Counted from the stretch's first letter, positions 1 through 14,774 are shown. The stretch: 64,000 bases of DNA from Physcia stellaris (GCA_018902385.1 JABSSW010000002.1:1054001-1118000); one strand, 5' to 3'. Made by a program: numbers and translations. The notes: generated by a model from the sequence alone, not told the origin.

Positions 1-1299
1 ACAAAAATTCGCATTATTGCGAAAAAAACATGACTTTTTCGCAATTTCAAGTTACTGTTCGCGTTTTTGTTGCTTAAGATAACGTTCAAAACAAATTGAA
101 AACAATTTTGAAATTTTGAAAAGATAATAGCATGCAAATCTTTGCGTAACGTGATTAACATGATGCAAAAACAAATCGAAAAAATTCGTTGTTTTTTGTT
201 TTGATCGCGTTTCGCAAGACTGTTGCAACAATTACATCAAAATCTGTCACAAAAACGATTTTTGCTCGTTGTTTTTTCGTTTTCGTTCGCTTTTGCGTTT
301 GCTCGAAAGCAAATCAAAATTTTTTTTTGTTTCGTTTTGCTGATTTTGATTCTGATTTTGATTCGCTTCGCGTTGTTTTTTTTTTCGATTTTTTCGTTTT
401 CGATTCGCTTGCGTTTGTTTTCGACTTCGTTTCGTTTGCGTCGCAAACAAATTCGTTTGTTGTCGCGTTTGTTTTTGCGCTTGCTTTCGCGCAACAAAAT
501 CGCGTAATACATGATAAACAACGTTTCAATTAGACGCGACGACAATTAACATAACGCAATCGAAATCGATTTGATTGTTGTGATTTGAATTCTGATTGAT
601 GAATTTATCGACGCGTTGACGTACATCTTCGTGTTTTTTTGAATTCATTAAATCGCATATTTGATGTTGATTTTGCTTGTTTCTGTGTTTGTTTGCGCTG
701 AAATGTTGATGTTTGTTTGTTTTGTTATGACGTGTTGTTTTGTGATTTGTTTGTTGAAATTTACGAATTTCAATATATTTTTATAACATCGAAATGTATG
801 CAAATTGCGCATGTAATCAAAAACAATTCGCAATATCATTTTATTGTTTGTGTTTTCGCGTCGCAATTATTGTTATTTTGTTTTTGAATCGTTCACGTTT
901 TTTCAGCTTTAAAATTGACGTGTTTGTTTTTTTGTTGAAAGTTTTTCGCTCGATTTCGTTTTGAATTTGTCTGTTCTTCGACGTTTCGCAATTTTTCAAA
1001 TTTGCGTAATTCGCGCGCATTTTCGAATTTGACAATTGCGTTTTTTTCGCATTTTCGAAATGTTTCATTGATTTTCACGAATTCTCATATGACGATGAAT
1101 TTATTCATGCAATAAAATATTCAAATTGATTTTTTCTAATGCGCTTGTTTAGCATTTGCGATATTTTCACTTTTTTTCGTTTTTACTAATATTGATTGCG
1201 ATTTTGAATTTGCGTCGTCACGATTATATCAAGATTCGAATAAAAAAAAAAACATGAAACACAAAATGTATGAATTCATATTGTTTAAACAAATCAAAC

Positions 1300-4200
1300 T
1301 CGTAAATTTGCGTATTTATTTTTTGACAATTTCAAAAAAATTCAACTGTTTATGATCAATTTTTTTTTGAAACGCAATGTGCGTATATTGATTTCACGCA
1401 ACAACATTTTTTTTTTCAAATTCAAAATTTTTCATTATATGATTTTCATTATAATATTTGACTTGTTGTTCGAAAATCACTTTTTACAATTTCATTAAGT
1501 GCGTTCGATTGTTTCGCAACGTTTTTGTTCTGTCTGTTGCAAATGCTGTTTTTTTTTTTTTGAAAATTGTTCACAAAATCGTCGTTTAATGTCGCAACGT
1601 ATTCGAACAAAAACTTTTGAAAAAGTTGATTAATGTTTGAATGTTTGTTATTATTGTAAACAAATTGTGTCATAAATAACAATTTTGATCAATTATTCTG
1701 TTTGAAATTGCAATACATACGCAAATAATGTTCGAACACAATATTTTGTTTTTTTGTTTGCTCATTTGTTTGTGAATGAAAAACAATGTTAAATTTACGT
1801 TTCGTTTTCAAATTTCAACACAAAATAAATCAGAAATTGTTTGTAAAAAAAAATTTTCGATTTGAAATAATGTTACGCATCATTTCATGACGACATACGA
1901 ATTTTCGTCATAGCAAATTCGCAAAATTTATCGCGTTTAACGTTTTTGTGATTGTTATGTACGTTGCGTATTTCGTCAATTTGTTTATCAATATTAATAT
2001 TGAATCGCTAATTTTTTCAATATAAAAATTTCTAACAAAAAACATATTTGTAATGAAATTCATGATAATTGTATCAAATGATTGCTTTTCATTTGATAAA
2101 ATTGTTATCATATCGTCATAAAATTTATGTCGATGAATTCGCATTCGTTAACAATTTGAACAAATGCGTACATAATTTGTTATTTTTTTAATCATGTCAA
2201 ATCAAAAATATTTGCGTCGCACAACATTTTCGATTTTTGCGCGCGTAAAATGTTCAACATTTGAATCGTCATGATTCATACGAAAAATTTTTTGTTTTGT
2301 AACGAAATTTTCAAACACATAAATTGCGAAATCACGACGAAACAATTCATTTTTTTCAACATTTTATTTCGAAAATTCGTTTTGTTTGTTTGCGTATTTT
2401 TGACGTCATTGTTTTTCAACAACAAAAACGTTTTTTTGTTGTAATTTGAATAATCACGCAATCATTGATTTTCGCAATTTCAAATAAAATTTTTTCGATT
2501 TCATAATTTGATAAATTAAAAATCGAAATGCGACAATGTTTAAAATTTTGCAAACACATTTATCGAAAACTTTTTCATTCGAAACAATATTTCGAATATT
2601 TGTCGTAACAATGTTACGCAATCGCGTTGTCGATGTTGCAAATTTAATTGAAATAAACACACGTTGATCGTTTTGCAAATCAGATTGATAATTTTGATTG
2701 CGAAATTTGTTTCGCAAAATAAACAAAAATTTATCGTTGTTTTTGTCGTTATTGTTCGATTTCATAATATCAGAATTTTTCGACGACGCGTTCGCAAAAT
2801 TCAATTTGTTTTTGCGATATTTATATTAAAGTCAAACGCAATTAATTTTTCAATTCAACGAATTTGTTTCGCATTGAATTTTTGATTGTCATAAAATATC
2901 GAAAATTGTTGTGATCAAAAATAACGCGAATGAAATGTTTGTTATTTTGTAAATAATGTTTTCAATTTTGAAATCAAACATTATCGCATACAATTTTTGT
3001 CATACGTATTTCAATTAATTTTTGTTTTTTTGAATTTGTAATTGAAAAACGCAATAAAATGTCATTGATCGTTTTTGTTTTTTGATTGAACATATTATTT
3101 ATTTCGCGATCAAAAAGCATCAATTTTCATGCGTAATTTCGCTTTTCAATCATAATGCGTAAAAATAAAAACAATCGTGAATTTAATTTTGAATTCGTTG
3201 AACGCAATTTTAGTTTTTTTTGTCATAACAAATGAAAAACGATTTTTTTTTTTTTTCGCATCACGCGTCAAATTCGTAAATAATGTTACGATTTGCGAAA
3301 ATTCTTTAACAAAACGTCTATAAAATTCAACAAAATTTAGAAAAATCATGATATTTTTTGCATTTTCGAATTCAAATCAATCGACGATTGCGTTTATACG
3401 CGAACGTTTCATTTGAATATTATTGCGTTCAACAACGAAATTTAAAAAATTGATTTTTTTTTGTTGAATTCGCATTTTTCAATTTGACATACAAACGATA
3501 ACGTAACAACGTTTTGAATATCAAACGAACATGTTTTCAATGTTGTTGTTTATTTTCAAAATAAATCAACACATCATTCAGATACATTACGCAAAAAACG
3601 TCAATATATGATTTCAATGTTTCATTAACATAAAATTGAAAATAGCAAAAACGTTAACAAGATCGAAAAACATAATTTGATATTCATATTGTTCATAACG
3701 AATACGAAAAACAATTTTTCATTCATTTTTTGACGAATACGAATTTTATGATACGTATTTCGAATGTTTATTTTGATGAAATGTTTAACATTCGCGAAAC
3801 GTTTTAACGTTTCAAACAACAACGACAATGAATAATTGTTTTTGATCGTGATTTCATTGAATTTTCGATAATTCACACATAAACGCAAATTGTTATTTGA
3901 TTTTTTGACAAACAACACAAATGTTTTCGCAAATGCGTTGAAAAAACGAATTCATTTTTTCGTCAACGCATTTTCGAAATAATTGCGTATAACAATAAAT
4001 TCGTCGTGTGACATATTGTATATAAATTCAAAACGCGACTTTTTGTTTGATTGCAAATCAATAACATGTTCGATTTGATCATGCGTATTCAAATTGTTTG
4101 ACAACGTTTTGAAAAATATTTCGATTATTTCTTTGATAACATCAAAAATGTGATCGTTGCGATTCATTTGTAACGCATCACAACGAGCAACATTTCGTTT

Positions 4201-6350
4201 TCGATATTGATAATTTTGTGTTAAAAAAAACATTTGATATAACATTGCGACATAAACACGATCGCGATTCGCAATGACAATCATAATTAAATTAGCGAAT
4301 TTTTTCGCAAAACAGAAATTGATTGAAATTTGTTTGAATTTTTCATAATTATCATCACGATATAATTAACGACGATCATGTTAACGAATGTCAAAATCGA
4401 CAACATTCAATCATGAATATTCAAAAATCATGTCGTATTCACGCATGTCAATCGTTCAAAAATCAATATTTTGTTTTTTTACATGTTTTTCGCTATTTCG
4501 TGTCATGATATGCACGTTTTCATGATGTTTATACATTTGAATCACACGATCGTTAACAATTTTTATATGTTGTTTAGCAATTTTTTTGAATTCAAACAAT
4601 TGCATTTGTTTGACAAAAATTTGTGATATAAAATTCGTTTCGACATCAAAATCAATCAAACAAATAATTGTTGTATTGTTTGTTTGCGTAACAAATGTTT
4701 TGATTGATAACGTGATTATCAAAACATGAAATTTGTTTTATTTCAAATTTATTTTCAATGTTTCAACGACAAACATCAAATTCGTTTTTTTTTCGACGAT
4801 TGATTTTGATTTTGATTGCGTTTTTTTTGAATTTGCGCATATTTTTCGCACGCAAAATCATTTGTTATGTAATTCGATTTGTTATATACGTAACACGTAC
4901 GTTCGTCGAATTTTGAAAATGCGAAATTTTGATTTTGATTTCGATTTTCATTTTTTTTTTCATTTTGTTGATTTTGTTGCGATTTCGAAAATTGATTTTG
5001 ATTGTTTTTTTGAACGTTGTCAAATTCAACAAATTTGTTACGCGAAATTTTTTTGTTTTTATTTTTGTCATCGTCATTGTCATTTTCGTGATTTTTTTGA
5101 TCATTTTCATTATTTTGTTTTGTTTTCGTAACATTGTTCGACGATTTATTTAAAATATCATCGTCGACGAACAATTGTTTCGCAATCAACAAATTGACGA
5201 TTAATTTGAAATAAAAATCGATTTCATGATTTCGCATTTTTACACATTTGATGCGAATGAAAGCATGAATTTTGATCAACAATTTTTTTTGTCGTTTTTC
5301 GTTCGAAACGTGACGTTTCAATTTGTTTTACAATTTAATTAAATATTGATTGAACGCAACAATGTTTTGTCGAAACAATTGCTTGACATTTTCAATAACA
5401 ATAATCGTGTTCATGACACGAATCATCGAATTGTTAAACAACGTCAACAAATAATTTTTATATTGTTTTCATGTTTGTTTTTCAAATTGAACATCAACAT
5501 AATTACGTTATTGATTTTTTTTGTCGTTATCAAAAACGACGTCGATTAATGTGTTTTCATTTTTTTTGTTTGAAAATTAACAAAGTCGAAAACGATATAT
5601 TTTTCGCAATCACGCAATCAACTTTTCAAATTGTTTCAATTTTCACATTTTTGCGTGTTTAAAATTTTGATCGTGCGATTCGTTTTTTGATATGCGAAAA
5701 CGAATTTTCATATTGATCATCGTTGTTGCGACGACGACGACGATTTCGATCACGTTTCGTTTTCGTTTTGATCAAAAATATTTTAAAATTATTGAATTTT
5801 GATTCAATTTTCAACATTTTGATACGCATTTTTATTTGTTTGAAAATTACATTTGAATCGACAACAACAAACACAACGACATCGTTATTTGACGACAACG
5901 AAACAAAATTGTTTTTTCGTTGTGTTTCATTTTGATTAAAATGCGTAACAAATGTTGAATTGAAAAATTGATCAACATTTGAAATCAAAAATTCGAAAAT
6001 TGAAATGTGTTTAATTGAAACGTCGACATCATCAAAATCGACAAAATTATCGTTTTTATTAGAATTTTCGAATCGAGCATCATCAAACAGCTCAATAATT
6101 CGATCGATAAAAAAAAAAAACATAAAAAAATTGTTTGATGAAATGATGTTTGATTGTGATGCAATCGATACGATCGCACGATCACGAATTTGCGAACGAA
6201 TTTCGCGACGACGAAACGCATTTGTTAAATTGAACATTTTTAATCGAGCAATTTTTGATGTAAAGCAATTAAAATTGTAAAGATGTAAACATTGCGTGAT
6301 TAAAATGTGCGAATAATAATATTGATTGTTATGATAAATGCTAAACACAT
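1300..6350 (-). mobile_element. Ty3/gypsy LTR retrotransposon fossil
   Basis: Minus-strand peptides match gypsy domains in the expected order, read right to left: gag-like segments (about 6,350-4,776) ending in a degenerate zinc knuckle, an aspartic-protease-like segment (4,722-4,456), the segment before reverse transcriptase (4,284-3,952, with YNMSHDE), reverse transcriptase (3,918-3,625, with RLCVNYRKFNEITIKN), RNase H-side sequence (3,349-3,146, with FVEFYRRFV), integrase core (2,144-1,908) and the integrase C-side (1,682-1,449, with FVYNNNKHS). The element is broken many times over and is old by the degree of base-composition change. Both LTR ends are undetermined; I could not see a clear pair of terminal repeats. 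Confidence 0.85.
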
Positions 6351-6359
6351 AATAGAATT

Positions 6360-9300
6360 AATTGTTAAAAAAACAAAAAAAAATTCGTGAAATTTCGAGT
6401 ATATAAACACGAAATGCGACAATTAAATTCGCAACGTTTTAGCGTTCGCTTGATCGATTTCGTCTCATTACAAATTATTACAAACGACGTATATTCAAAT
6501 CATGATTAATTCGAACGTTTTTTCGTCGAATTGTTTGAAACATTTCAAATAATTCGAAAAAAAATTGTTTTTGACGAACGTTTCGAATTTTTTTCATTGA
6601 TTATATGATTTTTAATTGTAACGTTGATTTAATGAATAACAATTACAAATTTTTTGTAATTTTTCAATGTAAAAAAAAACGTGAATTTTTTCAGAAATTT
6701 TTTGTAATATTTTTTTAAACATATGTGCTTTTTTTTAACGTTAAAAATTGATATTTTGATTTGTTGTTTTGTTTTTCAATTTTTTTTTTCATTTTTTTTT
6801 TCGTTTTCGTTTTTTTCGATTATTTCGATTTTCATTTTTTCGATTGATTCGATCAAATCGAATTTTGTTTTTTGTGCAATAATCGAATTTTTTGTAATTT
6901 TTTTCATAATAATTCGCAATTAAACGAAAATGATCGATTTCATATTGAATTTTTGATTGAAAAACGACAAATTGAATTGAACAATCGTTTTTTGTCGTAA
7001 ATTAATTTGTAATTTTCAAAAAACACAAAATCGAACGATAACGCGTTGATTTTTGACGAAATGCATTTGACGCGAACAAAAAATAAACGCACAAATAAAA
7101 TTTGTATTGTATTGAAAAATGACGAAATTTTTAAAAAATCAAAAAAATTGCGATCAAAAATAATGATTTGTTGTTTAAATTTTGAAAAAAATTTGTCAAA
7201 ATATATATGTAAACAATATTTTACGAACGAATGAATTCAACGCAACACGTTTGAAAAAAAAACGAAATATTTGTGATTTGATCAATTTTAACAATTTGTT
7301 CGTCGATGAAACGTTGATTAAACATTTTGTTATTTTGTAACATTATTCGTACGATAATAAAAACGACGTCAAAAACAAAACAAACGATTATACGAATTTT
7401 GAATATAAATGTCACAAAAAATTGAATAATATGTCAAAAAAAAACATTGAATGTTTATAACGCGAAAATTTTTGTTTTTTGTCGTTAATATTGCATTTTG
7501 TTATTTACATATCGTTCATTTGATTTCATTAAATTTTTTTACGTTCATATCGATATTCGAATTCGTCAATCGTATGTATCATGTTCAAAAAAAACGTTCG
7601 CAAACAAACGACATCGCGAATTTTAAAATTTGCGATTTTATCGAAAAAAAAAAAATTTGATTGCAAATTTGAACGAAATTTGCGCAATTCAAATCAAATC
7701 ATTAAAATGAAAAATTGAATTCACATATTTTACAATTTTATGAAAAAAAAATGAACAAACGTTTTACGATTTGATTCGATATATTTTTTTTTGATTAATC
7801 AACATTTATTTACATACAAATTGCAACAATTTAACGTTTTCGTTGATATTGAATTTGAATTTGTCATCGATGATCGCGATATGTATTGTTCGAATTTTTC
7901 GTTATTTGCGAATTCGATTTTCGATATTTTTTCGTTGTTCACAAATTAAATGATTTCGACAATTTCATTGATGCGAAAAATTATAATTTTATCGATTTCG
8001 AAATTGAACATCGATATTCATTTTATTCATTATTATCATATTCATGCAAATATTTCGATCGTAAACGTTTTGAAACAAATTGCACGAAAATTCGTTACAA
8101 ACGCGCAAAACGACATGTATAAACAAATGATATATTCACAAATCATATCATTCAAACGAAATCGATTGAAACAAAACAATACAAATATTTTTAAAAAAAA
8201 ACAAAAAAAATGCGAACGCGAAAAAATCGTTGTTGTTCACGATATTTCATAAAACGATTCAATATGTTCAATTCGATGTATCGACATTTTTCGTCAAAAC
8301 GTATTCGAAAAATTTTAATCGATTGTTCGACGAATGAAATAATTTCGTCGTAATCGTAATTTTCGTCAAAAACGTGATCGTTTTTTTGAAATATTGAAAC
8401 AAATTGTTTAAAAAAAAACAACAATCGCAAATTTGAAAAATTATAAAAAAACAATATCGTATTTGAAAAATAAATTATATAAATGTTTGTTTTGTTTATT
8501 GTTAATTGATTAAATGCAACAAATCGTGCAATTACGAAATCGATATAATTTTAACGAAAATTTTTGAATTTATCATCAAAATTTTGATTTCAATACACGA
8601 AAAACAAAATTTATGAATCAAATCGACATCACAAAAAAAATCGCAACGTACAAAAAAAAAATCAATGTCAAAAATATCGATCGTGTTAAAAACGAATATA
8701 TTGATGAAAATTTTGTCAACGTTTTCGATTATTTCACGCAAAAAAATTTGTCGTTTTGTTTAAAAAAATAAATCATAAATACAAAAAATTAAAAAAACAA
8801 TTGAAATATTTTGATTTCGAAAATATAACATTATCAAACGTAATATTTAAATAACAATGAAAAATTGATTTCAAATCGTGTGCATGTGCATATAAAATTC
8901 GCATTTCAATTTGATTTTTCGACATTCATAAATTGTGATAAAAAAAAATCGTTTCGAAATTATTAATTTTATCAACACAAAATTTAATGAAAATTCAAAA
9001 TTTTGTTAATATAATCGATTCACGTGTTTGATCGTACATTGTTGACAAAATTAATTGAAAATTTCGAATTTTTTACAACAAATCGACGTGACGATAAATA
9101 TTGTTTTACATAATTTATTTTTGAAATTTGAATTGAACAACATCATGTAAATTAAATTTGAAAAATCGTGTAATCATCGAATATTTCAAACATATTTGAT
9201 TTTTTTTTTCAAATTTATTGAAATTTCGAAATTTTGATCATATCAACGATTTAAATATGATTTCGTACACAATCAACAAATTTATAATAAATATAAAAAT

Positions 9301-10040
9301 TTGTTGAACGACGTCGACGTTGTCATGATCACAATACAAAAACATTAACATTCAATTTTTTTTTTCAAAATCACGTTTGAAATTTTATATTATATAAATA
9401 TTTGAAAATTGATTACGCATATTTTTAATTTTTCAAAACATACAAAAAATGTCAAAAATCAAATTTCAATCAATTTTCGAATTTTTTGCGAAAACGTTTA
9501 TCAATCGCGAAAATTACATTCAAAACGTTTTTTGACAATTTCAAAAAATTGAAATTACAAAATGCGTTGATCGTTATTTAATACGTTATATACGAAAATT
9601 TGTTGAACGATACGAAATTTGAAACAGAAAATTACAAAAAAAAATTCGTTTAAAAATTTTCGACGTTTTTAAATTCGAACGCAAAAAAAATTCACAACAA
9701 CACAACAACACACATCGCGATTGATTTCGTCATTCATTTATCGATTCATTTTCGAAATTGAATGTTATCATTTGATTTACGTCGCATAAATTGAAAAAAT
9801 TATCGAATCGTTTTATTCATTTTCAAAAATCATCGCGAAAAAACGTTTTGAAACGAAAACAAAACGTGAAAATCGTGTCAATTCGTGAACGATAAACGAA
9901 ATTTGAAAATCATCGCGAACGAACATTTGAAACGAAAAAATGAAAATCAATTTCAATTTGTGTGAACGAGATTTGTTCGTTTTCGTTTTTTGTTCAAAAC
10001 AACAATCGCGACGTCTCGATGAACGATTGATTTTTCATTT
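6360..10040. other. AT-rich DNA without recognisable genes
   Basis: This stretch is as AT-rich as its neighbours and holds only short low-complexity open frames on both strands. I could not match any to a known protein domain. It is probably further transposon debris too mutated to read. A TATA-like ATATAAA near 6,400 lies upstream of the gypsy gag side (leftward) but has no better support. Confidence 0.6.
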
Positions 10041-10041
10041 T

Positions 10042-10229
10042 GTTTTTTCAAAATATTTTACGTATCATCGTTTCGAATTTCAATTCATAAATTTTTTTCA
10101 AAATATTTTATTATCGTTTCGAATTTCAATTCACAAATTTTTTTCAAAATATTTTATCATCGTTTCGAATTTCAATTCACAAATTTTTTTCAAAATATTT
10201 TATCATCGTTTCGAATGTCAATTCACAAA
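10042..10229. repeat. 46-bp tandem repeat, about four copies
   Basis: The motif ATCGTTTCGAAT recurs at an exact 46-bp period, with starts near 10,065, 10,111, 10,157 and 10,203, each followed by an A/T-rich remainder containing TTTTTTTCAAAATATTTTA. Copies differ at only a few positions. Because 46 is not a multiple of three, the open frame over it shifts phase at every copy and is unlikely to be coding. Confidence 0.85.
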
Positions 10230-10399
10230 CAACGAACGAAAAAAATCGTTCGCGAAATTAAATTTGTTCGAACGTAAATTATCAAACGAAATCGAATGCG
10301 TATACGCGTTGTCGATTTGAAATTGACGACGATCGTTTGATTTGCATTATGAATCACGTATAAACGAAAATTGTCAATAACGAAAAAAGAAAATTCAAT

Positions 10400-10782
10400 T
10401 CATAACAAAAATTCTGTTGAACAATAATATCGTCGATTAATTTTCTTTATTTAACGCGATCGAATTATGAAATGATATATACATAAAACGATTTTTCAAA
10501 AACGAATGAACGAAAAACAAAAACGTTTCGAAAAATGAAAAAAAAAACAATAAACGATCGTTTGCAATATAACGAACAAAAAATTCGAATATTTTTTTTG
10601 ACAATTGAATTTTCATGCGTTTTTTTTGCATCAATATTTTTGTTCAACAAATCGAATTAATATTTTTGAAAATTTTTGTATAAAAATTTTGATAATTGAT
10701 TCGATCAACGAGCATCGTTTATGCAAAAAACATTCACAACAAAAATTTTGTTGAATAATAATATCGTCGATTAATTTTCAAA
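10400..10782 (+). repeat. Short direct repeat, about 45 bp, 336 bp apart
   Basis: Near-identical segments at about 10,402-10,444 and 10,738-10,780 share ATAATATCGTCGATTAATTT and flanking bases. They flank the 155-bp repeat copy at 10,511-10,665. They may belong to the ends of a decayed element, but I cannot assign them to a family. Confidence 0.6.
10511..10665. repeat. 155-bp dispersed repeat, copy 1 (heavily mutated)
   Basis: This segment is a direct copy of 14,881-15,038, about 4.4 kb away. The two align almost without gaps. All differences I saw are C-to-T or G-to-A in the direction that makes this copy the more mutated one. The pair brackets copia-like reverse-transcriptase remnants, so it may be part of that element's leader or terminal region; that assignment is inference. 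Confidence 0.75.
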
Positions 10783-10924
10783 TTTCAAAACAATATTGCG
10801 CAATGAAAATCGTTGCAAACAAAACGACGTGCGTTCAACGAATTCGAAAAATTTGAAAACATCGAAAAACAATTAATTTGATTGTTTTATTGACGTCAAT
10901 GTATAACAAATACGAATTGAACGA

Positions 10925-11251
10925 TCAACGATTCAATATTTGAATTATGATTTCGATAACGTTTTGAATTTTGATTTTTGTAACGATTTTTCGACGAAAA
11001 AAATATTTTGAATAATGTTCACGTTTTTCAACGATACAAAATTTTTTGCGCAATACATTCGTAATTATTTGTACATTGAAAAATTTGTACAATTCAATTT
11101 CGAACAATGACGTATTTGTTATCGCAAAATATTTGATGAAAAAATGACGCAAAAAATTAACAAAACAATTCGTATCGTTCGTTGCAACAATAATAATAAT
11201 AACGTCGTGACGAAAAAAATTCATTTTAAAAAAAAATAAAATCAATTTCAA
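10925..11251 (-). mobile_element. Possible Ty1/copia reverse-transcriptase remnant (downstream part)
   Basis: A minus-strand peptide contains a hydrophobic beta-strand (VIIIIVA) followed by a segment resembling the region after the catalytic strand of copia reverse transcriptases (FLRHFFIKYFAIT..ELYKFFNVQI). The resemblance is by eye and weak. It lies about 3.2 kb downstream, in transcription sense, of the clearer copia fragment at 14.5-14.8 kb, so the two may be parts of one element separated by another insertion, or parts of two copies. Old and broken. Confidence 0.3.
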
Positions 11252-11259
11252 AAAATCGA

Positions 11260-14200
11260 TTTGTAAAACAACGAAAAAACGAATAACGAATCATTGAACA
11301 AAATCGAATTCGTTTTGTTCGTTCGTTTTATACGTAAATTTTTTTACACGCAAAAAATTTGCGAAAATTAAACAAAAAACAACGTGTATCGTGATGTTTT
11401 ATTTAATGTTAATATTGAATTTTGTTAACAATTTCAACAAAATATCACGAATAATGAATTTACGTTTTCGACGATCGTTTTTTTGATATTTTTTTTTATT
11501 TCACGTATATGACGTTGCAATAACGACGAATTGAAAATCGAAAAATTTGAATAATCGCAATCAATGTGTGCAAATTTCAATGCATCAACGTATATTTTGA
11601 TAATTTTAAATTTCAAATGATTTATGTTCATGAAAATCATTCAATAATGCAATATTTATTCGTTGATCGATTAAAAATTTAACGCGATCAATTTCATCGA
11701 ACAATGTCGTTTGTAATTGTTTATTGCAATTTCGTAATTGTAACGTATATTAAAAATCAAATTTCATCAAATATAATTCGTTGTTTTTTTGAACAAAAAA
11801 CATTTTGCATATCAATTTTCGAACGAATTTCGAATCGCATAAAAACTACGAAAAAAATTTGAAATTATGAAAATGTCAAATAAATTAATTGTTCAAATTC
11901 GTTAACAATAATATCATGTTTATTTCGTGATAACAAATCAACAAAACGATTTTTTTTAAATTCGATTTAAACGATTTGAATTTCGATGTCGTGAATCGTC
12001 AACAATATCACGATTTTGCGTAAATTTTTATAACAAAATTTCGCATAATGTTTGAACGTAAATTTACGCAAATCGTTTAATTGTTACAATGAACGATGAA
12101 TTTGTAATCGTTAAAATTTTCGAATTAAATACGCATGACATGCAATACGATTTGCATTTTTTTGATTTGTATGTTTCGTTTTTTTTCGCGATATCGAATG
12201 TTGAAACGTTGATTGAATATTTCGTCAAAAAAATCACGTCGATAACGAAATCGATAATTATCAATATTTTATTTTTTTGAAACGTCGATTCACATCAAAT
12301 ATTCGAAACGTGTTTCAATTTTTCGTAACAATTTGATTTCGTTTCATTGCGATAAAAATTCGATTCATCAAATCAAATCGATTCGCATGTCGTCGTTGAT
12401 ATATATTAAACGTGTTTTCGAATCGAAAATTTTATAAAACGAAATTAAAAAAAAAATTTCAAACACAATTATTTTCGCGCAAAAAAAAAATCGACGAATT
12501 TATCGAATTTTTGATGATTAATCGAATTAAAAAATTCGTTGTTGACGTCATAAATCAATTTTTTGACGCGTTCGAATTTATTTGCAAATAATTTGATTTT
12601 CATAAAATTCGAATTCAATTCGATATTCAAAAACGATATTACGATGTTCGATTGTTTTTTTTTTGCGTTGATGCGAAAATTTAATTTTTTACAAATATGA
12701 ATTTATATTTTTTTTGTACGATTTCGTATTTGCGTTGAATGACAATACGAAAAAAAAATTATCGAAATAATGATAAATTGTAAAACATCGAAACAATTTG
12801 ATGAATATGTAATTGAAAATTTTATTGAACAAATCAAATAAAAAAAACGCAATGCGTAATTCGAAAAATAAAAACAATTTCAAATAATAAATATTCAATC
12901 AATAAAAATTAAACAATCAACGAATTAATACGATCAACGATACGTGTTTGAAAACGTCAACAAATTTTTTTTTGAACATTTCGACATGACGATTTCGTCG
13001 CATTATTACGATTATAACATCGTTTACAACGATATATTCGAAATTTTCATATTTTTTTCGTATGTAATGATTGATTGTCGAATTTGCAAAATGCGAAAAA
13101 TCGTGAATTCGTTTTCAATTTTCATCGTTTTTCGATATCAATTTCAACGAAAAACATATGTACGAATTTGTTTTCAATTGTGATTTCACGATTAACAATT
13201 TATTTAACGTCAATTGTTTTTGTATATCGAAAATAAAAACGTCAAAAAAATTTTCGATTAAAACGTGATTTTTGAATATGAAACATTGTGAAAAATTTTC
13301 GTAATTCATTTTCGCATCGAAACGAATTATACGCAAAAAAATTTTGACGAAAAATTTATCGAAATATTAACGCAACGTTGTTTTTCAATCATCATAAATT
13401 AACGAATTTTCGATTTTTAATTTTTTTTCGTTTTTTGATGCAATGTTATAGAAAAATCTTTCGAAATTTATATCAAAAAAAAATATTTTCATGTCACGAA
13501 AAAAAAAACGATTTCGTAATTCGCGACGAAATTTTTTTTTCGCACGAATCAAAATCGACAACGAATAAAACACGTTATTTCGTCGTGATTTGATTGTTGA
13601 TATATGAAACAAACGTGAATTCATTTGCAATTCGATTTGATGCAATTTTCGATAATTTGAAAATTGACACAATCGTTGTTGAAACGATTATAAAAATCGT
13701 TGAAATTTTTATCGAAAAATCGACGAAACGTCGTCGTTCGAAATTGAAAATCGAACGACGATAAACGTGTTTTTTATTGATTAATCGTTTGTTTTTTTTG
13801 TTTCGTTGACATCGTCGATAACAAATTTATTAATTTTCAACGCGTTTTTTCGTACGATTTCATTCAAAATTTGAAATTGTTTTAATTCATGAATATGATA
13901 CGAATTACGAATTTTTCGTGATACAATAACACGAAAACGAAATTTTTTTGATTTATTATCGTCAACAAATTTCGCATGTATATTAATTGAATCATTGACA
14001 AATCGTATCGTATCGTTGACGTCGCGATAAAAAAAACAATTTGAAAATAAATTATTAAACAACGCAAAAAATGTTTTTTGAATTTAATCATTTGAATCGC
14101 GTCGTCGACAAGATTGATTTTATTTGAAACGAAAACAAAATTTTTATCGAATTTTAACATGTTTTTGATTTTGAATTTGTCGATTCGATTATTTTTCAAA

Positions 14201-14380
14201 TGTTTGCGATCAATAATCGAAAAAATAATAAACAAAACGAATTTTACGATTTGTTGATTGAAATCAATAAAAAACGTTCGAAATTTCGCGAATATCGCAA
14301 TTGCGTAAAAATTGTAAAAAAAAAAATTGTAATATAACGAAAAAAATAAAATGCACGTTTGACATCAAAAAAAACGTATT
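11260..14380. other. AT-rich DNA without recognisable genes
   Basis: Only short, low-complexity open frames occur here on either strand, and none matched a domain I know. Given the copia-like pieces on both sides, part of this may be an insertion into a copia element, but nothing in it identifies the inserted family. Confidence 0.55.
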
Positions 14381-14459
14381 ATCGTTAATTGACGACGAAA
14401 ACATTTGAAAAATTAACGAAATCGCACGATTTCGTTTCAATTGCATTTTTTTTTTTTTG

Positions 14460-14774
14460 ATATTTCGTCGCGTCGATGTCGTTTTTTCGTTTAAAAACGA
14501 AAAATTTTTGTTTGTTTACGTTGATGAATTCGTTTTTTACGAATTTTTTTATATCGAAAAAACGAAAAAACGATTGACGAAATCGAAATTGCGACGTTAA
14601 ATTTGACGTCAAATGAATGATTTTTCGAACGTCGACGAAACGTGTTTGACGAAACATGAAATCGTCGAAAATAATATTCGATTTAAAAAATTTGACATTT
14701 GATTTGTTGACGTTTAATTGTTTGACGATTTTTTGTTTAATTATAACGACGACAACGTGAATACGCGACGCGTG
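14460..14774 (-). mobile_element. Ty1/copia reverse-transcriptase fossil
   Basis: The minus-strand peptide shows the copia reverse-transcriptase layout: a QLNVNKS.. segment corresponding to the qlDVxxAFL motif, then FMFRQTRFVDVRKIIHL, matching the conserved RQPPGFVDPxxPxxV block, then a segment corresponding to the SLYGLKQAPRAWF block, and FFVFKRKNDI near the position of the LFV.. strand. Only a part of the polyprotein is readable; it is heavily mutated and old. Confidence 0.6.

Noticed and set aside
189-545. Several overlapping open frames on both strands in the first 600 bp
   Set aside because: Low-complexity Phe/Lys/Asn/Arg-rich translations from AT-rich, mutated DNA; no domain.
4733-5131. 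132-codon plus-strand frame
   Set aside because: Antisense shadow of the gypsy gag region on the minus strand; Phe/His-rich.
9940-10320. 126-codon plus-strand frame
   Set aside because: Created by the 46-bp tandem repeat; the unit length is not a multiple of three.
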